From Chiridota heheva (taxonomy: Eukaryota > Echinodermata > Holothuroidea > Apodida > Chiridotidae): a DNA stretch of 64,000 nt. Both the position numbers and the translations under genes were made by a program. Positions 12,976 through 24,690 of this stretch are shown one piece after another. The DNA lies in the NCBI GenBank assembly GCA_020152595.1, contig JAIGNY010003048.1, positions 1-64,000 on the forward strand. The letters are read 5' to 3'. Within the stretch, counting starts at the first letter, position 1; the number at the start of each line of letters is the position of its first letter. Under the pieces are notes generated by a model. The model saw only the letters and a program-made list of their open reading frames with translations. It had not been told where the DNA came from and did not search any database.

Positions 12976-13197
12976 CATGCCCTGAACTCCACCCTCCAAT
13001 TATTTATGGAGGTATAAAACTACATAAAGATCTATCTTAGATTTAACGGAATAAGATGTGTGTCTGTATGAATTTCTTTTCAGGGCGCAGATAGTGGTTT
13101 GTCTGTCCCGGTCATCATTGTCAAGGGAATGACATCGAATGTTTTTAATTTGTGTTTTTCCAACATCTGTCATTGTCTTTCTACAGGATTCCACAAG

Positions 13198-14138
13198 ATG
13201 GATCAGGCCCTTGCAAATGAGACTGAGGATCACTTGATCTGCCCTGTCTGCTTATGCACATTTGAAGACCCCAAATTCATTCCATGTGGCCACACACTCT
13301 GCCGTGAACCTTGTCTCAAAAGAATTATGAATCAGCGTTACGTTGCCTGTCCAGTTTGCAGAAAGAGTTTGGATCTCCATTTTCAAGAGCTGATGAATTT
13401 CCTACCAGTTTTACCATTAAAGCAATCATCGAATCTCAAAGAAACGTTCAAGAGTTCATGCTGACCAAAAAGTTATGCATGACACATGACCAATTCCTGG
13501 ATCTAGGTCCTTTCTGTGTCACATGTGATATCCACATCTGTCCTAAATGTGTGTACACCACCCACCAAGGTCATGCATATGCAGATCCCGAGGAGGTGAG
13601 GAAACAATTACGAAAGAAAGTAGATGGCATTATCATGCAAATCACGAAGCACAAAGAAACAAACAAACAAATCCTTCAAGAAATTAAGAACAAAGACCTA
13701 CTTCGGGAGGATCTACATGATCAAATTGAAAAAGAAAAGAAGCGAATTGTGGAGCATCTGAACAAGCAAGCTGACTCACTGCATAAGAAGGTTGATGCAT
13801 GTTTTGGTATACTGAAACATTCAAACAAAATTAAAACTCTGTCAGACAGGCTTCAAGCTGAAGAACATAGTGCTATGTCATTATTCTCCACCTTAAAGAA
13901 TGGAGATTTAGAGGGGAAAAAGGTAGCTGAAAAAATCATAACAGAAGTTGATCAAATACAGGCTCAAATCATGCAAATTTCAAACGGTGAGACTTGCAAA
14001 ATAGTTCAATTCAAACCAGTACAGACAGATATACAACTAGGAGATGTAATTTCAAGTGACAAAAAAAGACACAAGGTTTCAGACCCTCTAAACTGTTTTT
14101 CACAAAAAGGCTACAAATTTCAAAAACAGACCCTGTAA
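13198..14138 (+). CDS. TRIM-type RING/B-box/coiled-coil protein, with one frameshift
   Basis: Proteins of this type are usually E3 ubiquitin ligases. The start (MDQALANETEDHLICPVC) lies 11 bases after a splice acceptor (TTTCTACAG ending at 13186), so a 5' untranslated exon probably lies upstream. A C3HC4 RING spans residues about 15-54 (CPVC, then CGHTLC, then CPVC at 13348-13359). A B-box type 2 (CMTH, CVTCDIHICPKC, then two His) lies at about 13470-13570. A lysine/glutamate-rich coiled coil follows to about 13970, and the frame stops at 14136-14138. There is no NHL or B30.2 domain. RING and B-box are in different frames: one base appears missing in the A-run at 13362-13364. RING has C-x3-C (CREPC) where C-x2-C is usual. 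It may be a recent pseudogene or a sequence error. A TTAA-type MITE fragment follows the stop directly. Confidence 0.8.
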
Positions 14139-14141
14139 ATT

Positions 14142-14500
14142 ATGTTAAAATTAGCTCAGTGGTCAGCACATTTATCTTATATGAAAGATGACCAAAAGTT
14201 AAGTATTCAAAAACTTATTTTGAGTATTATTGATATAAATGATTCGTTCAGTAATCAAGCACATTTATCTTATATAAAAAATGACTTCAAAAGAAACAAA
14301 ATGGTGAAGAAAGCATTTTCAAAAACCTTGTTCCGTTAAGGGCTAATTTAAGCGGATAAGTAAATTTTAAAGTTTGAAGTATCATTTGCGTAGAAACAAC
14401 TGAAATCAGACTACGTATATTATAAATTCATAGTTGATTTCACATTGCTGTGCAATCAGTACCATCATGTTTAACGAAAGTGTATTAAAATGTTCTTGAT
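14142..14500. mobile_element. TTAA-family MITE 1, degenerate fragments after the TRIM stop
   Basis: Phrases matching the left end of MITE family 1 (GCTCAGTGGTCAGCACAT, then AAGAAACAAAATGGTGAAG) occur twice in tandem at about 14150-14200 and 14252-14410. The 3' untranslated region of the TRIM-type gene, if transcribed, would consist of this element. Confidence 0.55.
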
Positions 14501-14653
14501 AGTCCACCGTCATGATAAGCTCTCGCATTTCCGGCCAGTGCTCCTTTAACTTTACAAATGGATTTTATTTCGTATGTCATTAATACAATATATTATTAGA
14601 CTTCTGTTTTTGTTTATCACAAGATACAACAATTCCTTTGTAATGAATATTAA

Positions 14654-14853
14654 AGGTTTACGTCAGGGGTCAAGCAATTCCATCTTATATGAAAGAGGAC
14701 TTCAAAAGAAAAAAATGGTGAAGAAAGCATTCAAAAATCTTATTCCTTTAAGGAGATATTTAAGTTTCTAAATGTTTGTTTCAAGTCCTCTTTTTAAGTC
14801 TTTCATATAAAATAAACTTTTGACCTTTGAACTGATATCCTTTAGGATCGCAA
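14654..14853. mobile_element. TTAA-family MITE 1, short copy with both ends
   Basis: Preceded by TTAA at 14650-14653, it carries the family left end (GTCAAGCAATTCCATCTTAT) and, after only about 120 bp, the inverted right end. The middle of the 575-bp full element is missing. It looks like an internally deleted derivative. Confidence 0.65.
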
Positions 14854-15043
14854 TTAAGTGCTTTAGTAATGACTCTGAAAGTGGAAGATAGTTCTTGTAT
14901 GTGTTTGAATACATATCAGTAAAAACTGATACTGATTGGCCTATCAATGTAATTGCACAATATACCATTGTGTTTCGACCAATCAAAACACAGGATTTGA
15001 ATTTCATTGGCCTCGTTTGTTAGAGACGACAACTGGCCTTTAA

Positions 15044-15260
15044 AGGAAGAGTATCATCCCTTGATTAAATTCACAAGTGAACGCTGCCGTGCTGAAAACA
15101 TCACTTCCGGTTTTCAATTTTGCCTTTGAAATTTTGTGAGAAAACTGCAATGTTTTTTACAGATTTTTAACAAATTAATTAGGAAAATTGAAAACCGGAA
15201 GTAACTTTACCAGCCTTGCGGCATTTACTTGTGAATTTATTTATAGACGATACCTTTCCT
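15044..15260. mobile_element. 217-bp hairpin MITE flanked by TTAA
   Basis: TTAA precedes (15040-15043) and follows (15261-15264). The tips AGGAAGAGTATC and GATACCTTTCCT are inverted. Deeper pairs also match: ACTTCCGGTTTTCAATTTT near 15103 against AAAATTGAAAACCGGAAGT near 15184. The element is therefore almost one long hairpin. It shares the TTAAAGGA tip with MITE families 1 and 2. Confidence 0.7.
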
Positions 15261-15979
15261 TTAAATATCAAGAATGTCTAGATAGAAGATATGATTTAAT
15301 TAGAAAAGCAAAATCATATCTTGTATTTCCTTTCTTTTAATGCATGCAGCATTCATTTTATATGTACATTGTTCTAGATTCATATTGATTAAGAACTTTA
15401 ATTGTCAAAAATGAACCTCCCCTGGGGGGAGGGGGGAGGGGATAAATCTACATTTTATTGGCAGTATGATGTCCCAACTTTGTTTTCTGTATGATAGGCG
15501 TGGAAGATAGGTAGCGTTTGCTTCGTATCCGCCATTTAATCACGGCTTATGTTGGTGTCTCTAAAACGAGCTCTCATGAACCTGATAAAGCAATGCTGAT
15601 GAACTGTATATCGGCAGACAGGATGTAAGTTTGTTTTAGCTCCACAAGAAAGGCTGACTTCATAATTATGATATATTTTTTGTGGAGAAGCTTTATTCTG
15701 ATTTGCTAAGTTGATTACAAAATGAACAGAAGAATTATTTCACCATGCATGTTTTTTTTTTTTTTTTTTTGTTTACAAAGGATTCGTGTTTATTAACTAT
15801 TTTCAAATTGATCCCAATGGTCAGTTTCTAACTCATATATCCATTTTTCTAAAAAGATTTTTTGAACAGGTTTCGAATGATTAAATACAGGTTTCAGGTT
15901 ATGACCGATCGAATCAAAGATTTTGAATGCGTGTGTAAGATGCAATGGCGATGCTAAGGCAGTTAATTTTTTAACATAC
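15261..15979. other. Intergenic AT-rich sequence
   Basis: A G-rich run lies near 15424-15440 and a T-run near 15751-15770. No gene was recognised. Confidence 0.4.
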
Positions 15980-16050
15980 TAACTGCGCGACCAAGTTGGT
16001 CGCCCATTAAGAAATTTTGGTCGCCCAGTGAAATTACGATGCACTGGGCG

Positions 16051-16242
16051 CAGGGCTGTAACTCTCATCTCAAAAGCCTAGAGGAGGATGGGGGGGGGGG
16101 AGGGGGGAGGGGGGCATGGCCTCTTATCCAAAAAGTTGGGGGGACAAGAGGAAAATTTTCACCATAATGTACCTATTTTGTTAAATTATACGGAAAAGTG
16201 GAGGGGGATGCCCCCCTCTCTCCCTTAGGAATCACGGCCTTG
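16051..16242. mobile_element. 192-bp hAT-type MITE with 8-bp target duplication
   Basis: It begins CAGGGCTGTAAC and ends ATCACGGCCTTG (imperfect inverted ends). It is flanked on both sides by ACTGGGCG (16043-16050 and 16243-16250). The interior has a long G-rich tract and codes for nothing. The target was itself a repeated sequence containing GGTCGCCCAGTGAAATT (about 16019), a phrase that recurs in similar form at about 16486. Confidence 0.75.
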
Positions 16243-16510
16243 ACTGGGCGACCAGGATATTTGCCTTCATTTAACGAAATGGCTTCTCACAGACAGTCGT
16301 CAGGTCGTAGAATAAAAGATTTTAAACATACAACATCATATGAAGTGTATGCATGTTATGTCAGGCCAGGGAGTTCTAAATGCCAACTTCCTGGTCAGAC
16401 TTACATACCTCCTTTGATTTTGAAGATGCTCAATTTTACATGTTTCTTCACGCCTTGTTTCAGTTGCCATATAGGGGTGATTGTGGCCGCCCAGTGAAAT
16501 TTTTGAAGGG

Positions 16511-17654
16511 GAGAGACTTACATTCCACTGCTCCCCTCCACAAAACTGCACTGCACTGCATGTAAACAATACTACGGATGGCTTGGAAATATTTTCCATT
16601 ATCTTTTACTCTCCTCAAAACGGTAGTTATGTTATGTTATAATATTACGTTAATAAAAGAAAAGAAATGGTTCAATAATTCTCTTTGCTAAGATTCATTT
16701 AAAATTTTACACTAGGTTGTTGCAGCAAAATAAGTTTTCTGGGGTAAACAAGTCTTAGATAATAAAGTTTATACTAAAAAAGCCAGAGCCTCTTTTCTAA
16801 TGTTTTTTTTTTATCTCTCCTGAATCCCAACAATTTTAAGAGGGGAAAACTGTTTTCCGTAAATGAAATTCTCAATTTTTTGCAGAATTCTGTCCAAATA
16901 AATTTCGTTACCAAATGTGACTGTAAAAAACATACCGATGACTTTTTCCTTTCTACGCTTTTTGGCTCGAATACAGTGGGCCTATATTCTATCCACTGAG
17001 TTTGCCAATATTCGTATTCTTTCCATTTTCTTCACTAGAACTGTGGAAACCGTAATTTGAGGGCATCGCCATAAGTGGGGCCCTGGACCCCACGCCGTTC
17101 GAACATCAGTTTAACTTTGCTTGTAATATTGTCAGATTGTAGGCCCACCTAAGGCGCGTTAGTAGACCATTTTGACTGGTGTAAAGTATAAGATTTACTG
17201 ACGGCCCTAAATTAGCATCCCATTTGAAAAAATAAACTGCCTCCCTGTAAAAGAGTTAAAATAATCAAAATCGGTATTTTTCCAGACCTCGTACCAGATT
17301 TACCGACTTATTGCAAAATTTTTTTACCGACGAGTCATAATTTGGGGGATGCCATGTCACTCACACTACCCAGTATTCACTCCCTGGTCTACCTTGCAAA
17401 AAATGTGTAGAACCAAATATTGAGCTAAGTAAAAATGGACAATTTCCACCCAAATCTTATAAGGGTAAAACATGATACCTACCCCCCTCCACACACAGAC
17501 ACCGGACGAGCATGTTACAATTTGAAAGGTCATTTCTATGATGATAATGAGATCCAAAAATTTCGCACTCATTTGCAAAAATGCAACGCCCCTACTGCTG
17601 AGCAAACCCACCTCCATCCTTCTCTAAATTTGGCAAAAAGATTCAGAAAGTTTC
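16511..17654. other. Intergenic AT-rich sequence
   Basis: No exon, RNA gene or clear repeat was recognised in these 1.1 kb. Confidence 0.4.
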
Positions 17655-17920
17655 CACGACGACGAGTGAACACACAATCACAATGACGGGGTCGTCGTCT
17701 GCGTATTCGGTTATAATAGTAACAATGCAGTCAAGAAATGCTTTATACGACCCGGACGAGAACACAGGGACGACGCACGGACAGACATAACACCAAGTCA
17801 ATGTTCACGGTCTTTGATAACCAGTTGTGGTACACTGGCGTATCTACTCGACCCAGGCTTGAACCCAGGGCCTCGTGGTCTGTAGACATGTATGATAACC
17901 GCTACACCACAGTAGGTAGA
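17655..17920 (-). mobile_element. tRNA-derived SINE, copy 2 (minus strand)
   Basis: The same element as copy 1, with box A and box B near the right end (17820-17920 on the minus strand) and the GTC-triplet tail at the left end (ACGACGACGAG). It lacks the extra segment upstream of the head that copies 1 and 5 carry. Confidence 0.85.
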
Positions 17921-19865
17921 TAGAAATAGAAAGGTAGTAGGTAGAAAAACCGCGCCACAGACTGTAATTAAAGACAGCCCAGACTTTCAAGTCTCCAAAA
18001 ACAAAATCATTACCAATGATTATTTACAATTTGTCAAATTAGTGTTCACTCTTTCGGAAAAATCCCTACCATACACAACATTATTAAACACAGTCACTTG
18101 ATATCAGACAATGATGCTTCTAAATCTATACGGGCCAATTCCCACAAAAAAGTTGACGTGTAACTTACGAAAATATCTTCATGATAGAGATGCGAATAAT
18201 GATAATTTTTAAACGTACTTTCGGGAATATTGTGAAAATCTCCCCGACTTCCGATTGTAATAGCTTTTATTTACCCGATACCCTAATCTTTACTTTCTCT
18301 TTCTTTGTTTTGTAGGATGTGGTTTCGGATGAAGAGTTTCTCAAACCTTTAAATCATTGTTTGACTTTGCGTCTTCATTGGGTGTTTTGGTTATCAAATA
18401 ATTAGAACGTATACAAAAGATAAACTTTGTGGTTGAGCTGAAATTTCTTAGACTATCGGTAAGGAATTTTCACCTCGACTTTCATCGGACAGTAAGAAGA
18501 ATAAAACGACAAGGGAGAAAGTTGAAAGAAAGAAAAACTCGGTCATTGATGATTTAGATAGCCATTTACCGCAATTTCTGGGGCCAGGGGGACGTAGAAT
18601 TTTAAAAACATTGTTCTCCTATACCCTATATTATGGAGGAAATATATAGCTCAATGTCCACAACTTTTTGAAAGAGAACTACGACTCTGTGTCCATGAAA
18701 GATTTGGAGAAAAACCTTTTCCCACCCAAAACAAATTTTCCAAAATTATTTGCTCGGCCCGTTATTGTTTTGGGTCACAACGTCTGGGGGAAATTCTCTG
18801 ACCGAGTTAAACAAATCTACAAGCTACAACAGTTTAGACACAATTCTCTAATTGACAACAATATTCATGCCCCAAATATCATCTTTATTTTTCTCCTTCC
18901 TCTCCTCGGGGTTACCTCAAGTGGCGCCGTCACGAGGGGAGAGCGAAATGTCAAAACATTTATTTTGTCCAAAATGGTTATTTTTACCTTTCTTTAATTG
19001 TGAAAGGGAGGTGGAGGGGGTAGTCTGTATCATTGAAAAATTATATGCTACTATACTAGATTGTTCGTATTCATCCTAATTTAGGTTTTTTTTAAATAGA
19101 AATAAGCCGTGTATTGCAAATATTCAGCCTTTTGGGATTATCTAAAATTTGGAAAATGCGAAGCCCGCGGGACCCCCACCGGGGCTTTTCCCCTGCACCC
19201 AACAAGAGACCCTAAGGTGGGCCTCATGCCGAAAACGTTTGTGCCCTTAATATCAAACTTCTGATGGCGCCACTGTTACCTTCAGTATTGCTCAAGGGAA
19301 TACGAAAACTCACCCAGCCGGATATTTGTAAGAGCAGTCCGTCAAAATTCACTTCGTGTAGTTCTTCCTATGCGACAGAATGGATGAAAGTTAACCTGAG
19401 CACCATTTATAAATGATGTTACTTCCAATGAATACTCAGGAGTTCGTTGCGCTCGAATTTGGTTAAAAAAACAAAACAAATCATTTGAGATTCACCACTG
19501 GATGATAAGTAATTTGATCCAATGTGTTACTATGGAGTTAGTGTACCAAAGCAACATCAGCCCATTTGCTGGTAAACCTTCAAAACAATTGAAAACGTAA
19601 AATATGCATGATTAAAAAACATGCATGGTTCGGATAATATAGATCATGAATTGCAAAATGGTGGATGAAGATTGGCCGGGAATTAAATGTTATTGCATGC
19701 ACCCTCTCCTTCGCGATATCTTGCTGCTCTTCACTGTTTTAACAACTATTGATTGATTATTCAGTTCATGTGTATCATAGTAGAAAAGGCCCGTAAACAA
19801 TTACAAAGATTTGACCAAATAACCAGTTTTTATCGAACCACCAACACTATGGTGATTCTATATTT
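17921..19865. other. About 1.9 kb without recognised features
   Basis: Short open frames (such as 18668-18997) have no recognisable domain, and I found no splice context for them. No clear repeat family was recognised. Confidence 0.4.
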
Positions 19866-20165
19866 GCATCAACTTAGTTCAAGGTTCAAGCAAGTCCATC
19901 TTAATGACAGCTGACTCCAAAAAGAAACAAAATGGTGAATAAAGCTTTCAAAATTCGTATTCCGCCGATATTGAAGTTTAAAAATTGGTATAATTTGCGT
20001 ATAAAAACGACTGAAATGAGACTTGTGATGTCACATCCTCACATCTCTCAAAGAAGTCATGTATTCAATCATATTTTGTCCTACGTTTTTTGGCTAAAAA
20101 AACATCGGATATGTCAGGAAAGTAGTAAAACAGAATCTATAGTACAGTAGTTAGGGTAATTATGA
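19866..20165. mobile_element. TTAA-family MITE 1, left half, diverged
   Basis: It contains the family phrases TCAAGCAAGTCCATCTTA, AAGAAACAAAATGGTGAA and CGACTGAAATGAGACTTGTGA in the right order, but no inverted right half. It is an older or truncated copy. Confidence 0.6.
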
Positions 20166-20379
20166 TTTACCATCTGACTGCGTGAAGACAGCTGTTCGAG
20201 GAAAATAAATAGTAAAAAGGTTTGTTGTATTTTCTTTGAATGCATTAACAATTGTTAAGAATGTACTAAGCAAGTATACCTTCTACACAAGGACCTACAA
20301 GATCCTTGATCTAAGTAACCTAAGATCCTTGATCTAAGTAACGTTAGATCCTTGATCTAAGTAACGTAATAATTTTAAT

Positions 20380-20560
20380 ACTGAGTCAAGTGTCCCATGT
20401 GACGTCATGAGATTATCCATGACGTCAAAAAAGATGGCCGTCAGTGTTAAAAATTGCTAATATTAACTCATGATAGAGGTTCAAGGAAAAGTTGTACTGT
20501 CCCACGTGACGTGTCCGTGTGAGGTTATCAACGACGTCATACATGACATCATGAATTTCC
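20380..20560. promoter_or_regulatory. Cluster of CRE-like TGACGTCA palindromes
   Basis: Perfect CRE palindromes TGACGTCA occur at 20400-20407 and 20420-20427. Variants lie near 20503 (CACGTGACGTG), 20533 (GACGTCAT) and 20544 (TGACATCA). The pattern GTCCCAYGTGACGT is duplicated about 110 bp apart. A YY1-like AAGATGGC is at about 20431. A 23-bp unit ending GATCCTTGATCTAAGTAAC is repeated just upstream (20300-20370). Binding sites are plausible; no attached gene is visible. Confidence 0.3.
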
Positions 20561-20904
20561 TTTGTGACTCAGTTGAAGATTGATCATTTTTTAACAGCAT
20601 GGGCTTAACTCAATGTTGGTCCAATAATAACTAATCCCTTTTTCAGTTTATTGTCATACATTGCCATGGAAATGCCATGAGTTGAAAACACTTATCTGAC
20701 TGGCAATGGACAGATGGAGATCATCCACCATATTCCTCTCAATTTGCAGCCAACGGGCCCGTCATCGATGGACAAAATGGAAGAAGTTTGTGGCTTTAAA
20801 GCGGTGGCATAGCCAGGATTACATTTTAGGGGGCAACAAGCCTCTTTAGGCAGTTATGGGGGAAACGACGGAACTACTTTTCAACCAACATATGAATATA
20901 TTAA

Positions 20905-21479
20905 AGGATTAGTTCAGTGGACAAGTAAGTCCATCTAATATGAAAGAGGATTTCAAAAGAAACAAATTAATGAAATAAGCATTCAAAAATCTTATTCCGT
21001 TAAGGAGATATTCAAATTTAAAGCTGTTTTATCTGTGTAGAAATGACTGGTGTATAAGTCTACTATGGAAAGTTGGTGTCTTCATTGTGAGGACATTCTT
21101 AACAATTGTTAATGTATTTTAAAGAAAGTGTATTCAACTTGTTTATTATTTAAACTTATTTTCCCTCGAATTTTCTTCGGGTGGTATATTATAAACACCC
21201 TTACCAGATTCAGTTTTACTACTTTTTTGACATATCCATGGCTTTTAAACCCAAAATCTCAGGACAAAATATGATAGAATACATAAAGATTTTGAGGAAT
21301 CTGAGGCTATGACATCACAACTAATCTGAAATCAGTCGTTTCTACACAAATGATACCAAACTTTAAACTTAGATATTTCCTTAACGGAATAAGATTTTTG
21401 AATGCTTTTTTCACTAGTTTGTTTCTTTTGAAGTCCTCTTTCACATAAGATAGACTTGCCTGACCCCTGAACTAATCCT
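20905..21479. mobile_element. TTAA-family MITE 1, full-length 575-bp copy
   Basis: It is flanked exactly by TTAA at 20901-20904 and 21480-21483. The first ~60 bases (AGGATTAGTTCAGTGGACAA onward) are the reverse complement of the last ~60, and similarity continues inward for about 250 bp, with the GGAGATATT and TGACATCACAAC motifs in both arms. No coding capacity. The TTAA duplication is that of piggyBac-type transposition. Confidence 0.85.
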
Positions 21480-21483
21480 TTAA

Positions 21484-22690
21484 TTGCGGGTACCCTAGAA
21501 AAGGTCAAGACTCTCAGGGGGAAAAAATCCCCAAAACTGGTTATAAATGGGAAAATCGCACTGGTAAATCCATCAAACGTTGCTGCTAGTCGGGAAATCT
21601 CGTTTAGATTAGGGAATTATATTTCAATTTTCTTCGTTTTAGGGAAATTTCTTCAGTTTCTTCACATTGCGGGAAATTTTCATCGTTTTCAGGAACTTCA
21701 ATTTTGGGTATTTTGCTTCGCTTTGCGGGAGAAATTTTCTTCAGTTTTATGGAATTGTACACAAATTTCCAATTAATTTGACCAAACTTTCCAATAATTT
21801 AACCAAATTTGTCTTCAATTTTATCAATTTTTTTTTTAAAGATAAGTATCTTAGACATTAAACAGTTTAATGACTCAGAGGCTGTAACTTTGGCGGGTAT
21901 AGATACCAATATATGTTATGAGGTTTGGGCACTTAAGTTTCCTACCTATAATAGCTGGGCCCTTCTGGCTACAACACTGTTTTAAAGCTGCTAAACAGAG
22001 GTTTTATGATAATATCTTCACAGCTCAGTCAGCACGTATAACCAAATAACTGAGATAAGGAAAAGCCGAATAAATGAGGGCGTAGGAATTGAGGGTGACC
22101 GCTTATGGGGGAGAATTTCCGGTTATAAGTTGGAAAATTGCATTGGTGAAATAAAATGTCGCTGCTAAATCGGAAAATTTCCTTCAACATTGGGGAATTA
22201 TCCTTCATTTGTCGGGAAGTTTAATTCATTTTCGGCCATGTCGGCAGCTTCGTGAATTATATTCTAACTTGCTCTTTGATAGAGAAAAATAAATAAAAAA
22301 AGTTGTAATATGGACGCTGCCATTTTGTCTCAATTTCAATAATCTAATACTGCATTATTTTTTACGATGTGAAATTTCTTTAGATGAAGAAATGAAGAAA
22401 AAACAAGACACGTCTCCTTTAAAGCTATTTGGAAGCGCGAGAATAGCTAGGCTCTGTGCAAACACTTTTCATACCTCGAAAAATTCTGAAGAGCGATAAA
22501 AGGTCTTCAGATATTTGAGTCCAAGTTACTTGTTGCCAAGCAACCTGCCCCCTTCCCATTTCGGCGGCGCTGATACATGATGACATCATTGGCTACATCG
22601 TTTTTCATATCTAATTAAAACCATCGTATAGTAGCAACAAATTTCATAGAAATTGTACATAGGAATTAATGCATATTTTCTTGATAAATT
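21484..22690. repeat. Diverged repeats built on GGGAAATTT-type phrases
   Basis: A block near 21517-21640 (GGTTATAAATGGGAAAATCG, then TTGCTGCTAGTCGGGAAAT) recurs near 22117-22230 with similar order. A minus-strand relative lies near 27190-27370. No gene was recognised. Confidence 0.5.
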
Positions 22691-22912
22691 CGTCTTTAAA
22701 CTGGAACATCAATGATGTAGTAGCTCAACACATAGTTTGGGGTGCCATGGTATAAGCCTGTTTTTGTTGGTGGGTATAGTTAGACGTCCGGGCGCTTTAT
22801 GGACAGTAATAAAGGGCACTTTTCATTTAAAAAAGGTGCACTTTTGTCAGTTTTCTAAAAAGTGGAGGAATCTTGCCTCCTGACTCCATGGTTCCTATTG
22901 ATATGGTTTGAA

Positions 22913-23105
22913 CATAGGCGGGTTTTGAGGGAAGCAAGGGGGAATTTTCCCCCACCCTCACTTTTTATCCAAATGAATACTTTTGTATGGTAATTTTTTT
23001 AATTTTAGCGCGATTTTGTAATCCCTCTCTCTCACACACACACACACGCACACTCACACACACTTTTGACTTTGCCCTACTTTCGGTAGGCAAATCCCAC
23101 CTATA
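22913..23105. mobile_element. 193-bp hAT-type MITE with near-perfect 8-bp target duplication
   Basis: It starts CATAGGCGGG and ends CCCACCTATA. Flanks are GGTTTGAA (22905-22912) and GGTTTGAT (23106-23113), seven of eight identical. The tips resemble those of the element at 8934-9093, so the two may belong to one family. The interior includes a (CA)n tract. Confidence 0.65.
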
Positions 23106-23442
23106 GGTTTGATATTGGGGAGCCAGGATCAATGTTGACAATTACCCATCGGGCGAATAGATAAAAGGCTTCTTTTGAAAATTGCTACTTACAAAATTAA
23201 AGGCATGCCTCCTTTCACCACGGCCCTCGGTGTCGGTGCCCCTTAAAAAAAATGGCATGCTTTGATTGTGTCAAATAAATACTAAATGTATTTAACAACT
23301 TCTATGTATTATGTAATATTTGTGAGTGAGTGGATTTCTAATTGTTTTTAAGCTTCAAGAATGACCTAGAATAATTTCAAATAAGTTTCAAAAGGGCGCC
23401 ACTAACCCAGTCGGCCCTCAACTTTTAAAAGGGCATTTCCTG

Positions 23443-24142
23443 CCCGGTGTGATAGTAAATTTTGCCCCCCGTAAATTTGGGCCCCCGGTCCTTATTTCCT
23501 TAAGAATGTCCAGTGAATTTGGTCGCCACCGGACTGATTTTACTAGGTAATTTACTGATGTGTCTGTACTTTTCCTTTAATTAATTTTGTGTACTGAAGT
23601 GATGAGCCTGTTAGTAAGATTTATGTACGGAATACAGCGCTGCTGTACTAATATAATTTGCCCACGAAGAGCAAATGGCTTCCAATAAGCACTTCGGTGA
23701 AAAAGAAATAGAAAATAATTTTCTTCGATCTGGGCAGTACCTATCGGGATACACTAAAGAAAAAGGGCGTGCTTTACGCCAAACAGCAGTGCATAAACTG
23801 TCAATTGTAATGATCGTTTATAATCTAACGTTAGTGTTAATCCTTTGGGCTCAGGTCCTAGTTGAAACTCTCAACAGTTGGGTCATTGATGCTCATAGGA
23901 GAAATAGACTTAGGGCATATTCCTACGTTAGACCTAGGGCCTTAAGCATTTCTTAGGAAAGTTTGACCAGGGGCTCAAATTTCCTAGCGGACCATTTTCA
24001 CAATGAGGGAGGACCAAATTTACTGGATGGCTACGGCTTAATTGTCTGGGGGCCCCAAATTTCCTAGGAAATAAGGGCCGGGGACAAAATTTACTGGGGT
24101 GGGAGGGAGGGGGGGTGGGGGGGGAATTTACTTTTACACCGG
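23443..24142. mobile_element. About 700-bp element with inverted ends inside the left arm
   Basis: It starts CCGGTGTGATAGTAAATTTT and ends with GGGGAATTTACTTTTACACC. A second inverted pair lies just inside (CCCCCGGTCCTTATTT near 23481 against AAATAAGGGCCGGGG near 24079). It has no counterpart in the right arm, so it inserted after the inverted repeat formed. A 93-residue open frame inside (23675-23956) has no recognised domain. Confidence 0.5.
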
Positions 24143-24690
24143 TCCGCCATCAACTTTCAAAAGGGCACCGCCTGCTCTCCTTACTTTAGGACAAGGGCAG
24201 TGCCCCCACCCCCCTTGCCGCCGCGGTTCCGACATCGCTGCAAAGCACCAAAATCCCCACCTGCCCCAGGCTTCAAATATCGTTTGAATATGTGAACTTA
24301 CTGTTTTTCAAATAAGCCTACAAAAACTGAAACCTCAACAGCAATATGATGCAAATTTATGTTTCCTTTTGAGGGAAATTGAAATCATAAACAGACTTAC
24401 TAACAACAAAATACTGTATGTACGATGTATAAAATCAGGATGGATTTTACATCCTTACGTGTTTTTAAGTATGGCATATTTTCTTCATATTGCTAATATG
24501 TTAGCAATTTTTTGAGAAAATAATTAATTATCGCAGTTAATGAATCACAATTAATCGATTATAGCATCACACAAATACACTTCCAAGTGACCATCATCAT
24601 TATACAAAATATAACTAGAAAGATTATATGAATTTCTTTTCAAGTTCATTCATATCAGGTGGACTTACTTGACCCCTGAAGAAACTAATC

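Larger units (their letters stand above)
22690..24690. repeat. Left arm of a large decayed inverted repeat
   Basis: Three blocks match the reverse complement of the right arm: 22712-22775 against about 28395-28460, 23340-23412 against about 27955-28018, and 24143-24690 against about 27375-27935. Unmatched stretches between the blocks are explained in part by insertions (22913-23105 and 23443-24142). The arms have diverged considerably but are still plain by eye. Confidence 0.75.

Noticed and set aside
23675..23956. 93-residue frame with a hydrophobic segment
   Set aside because: Inside a repeat-bounded element; no recognised domain or related frame elsewhere in the window.
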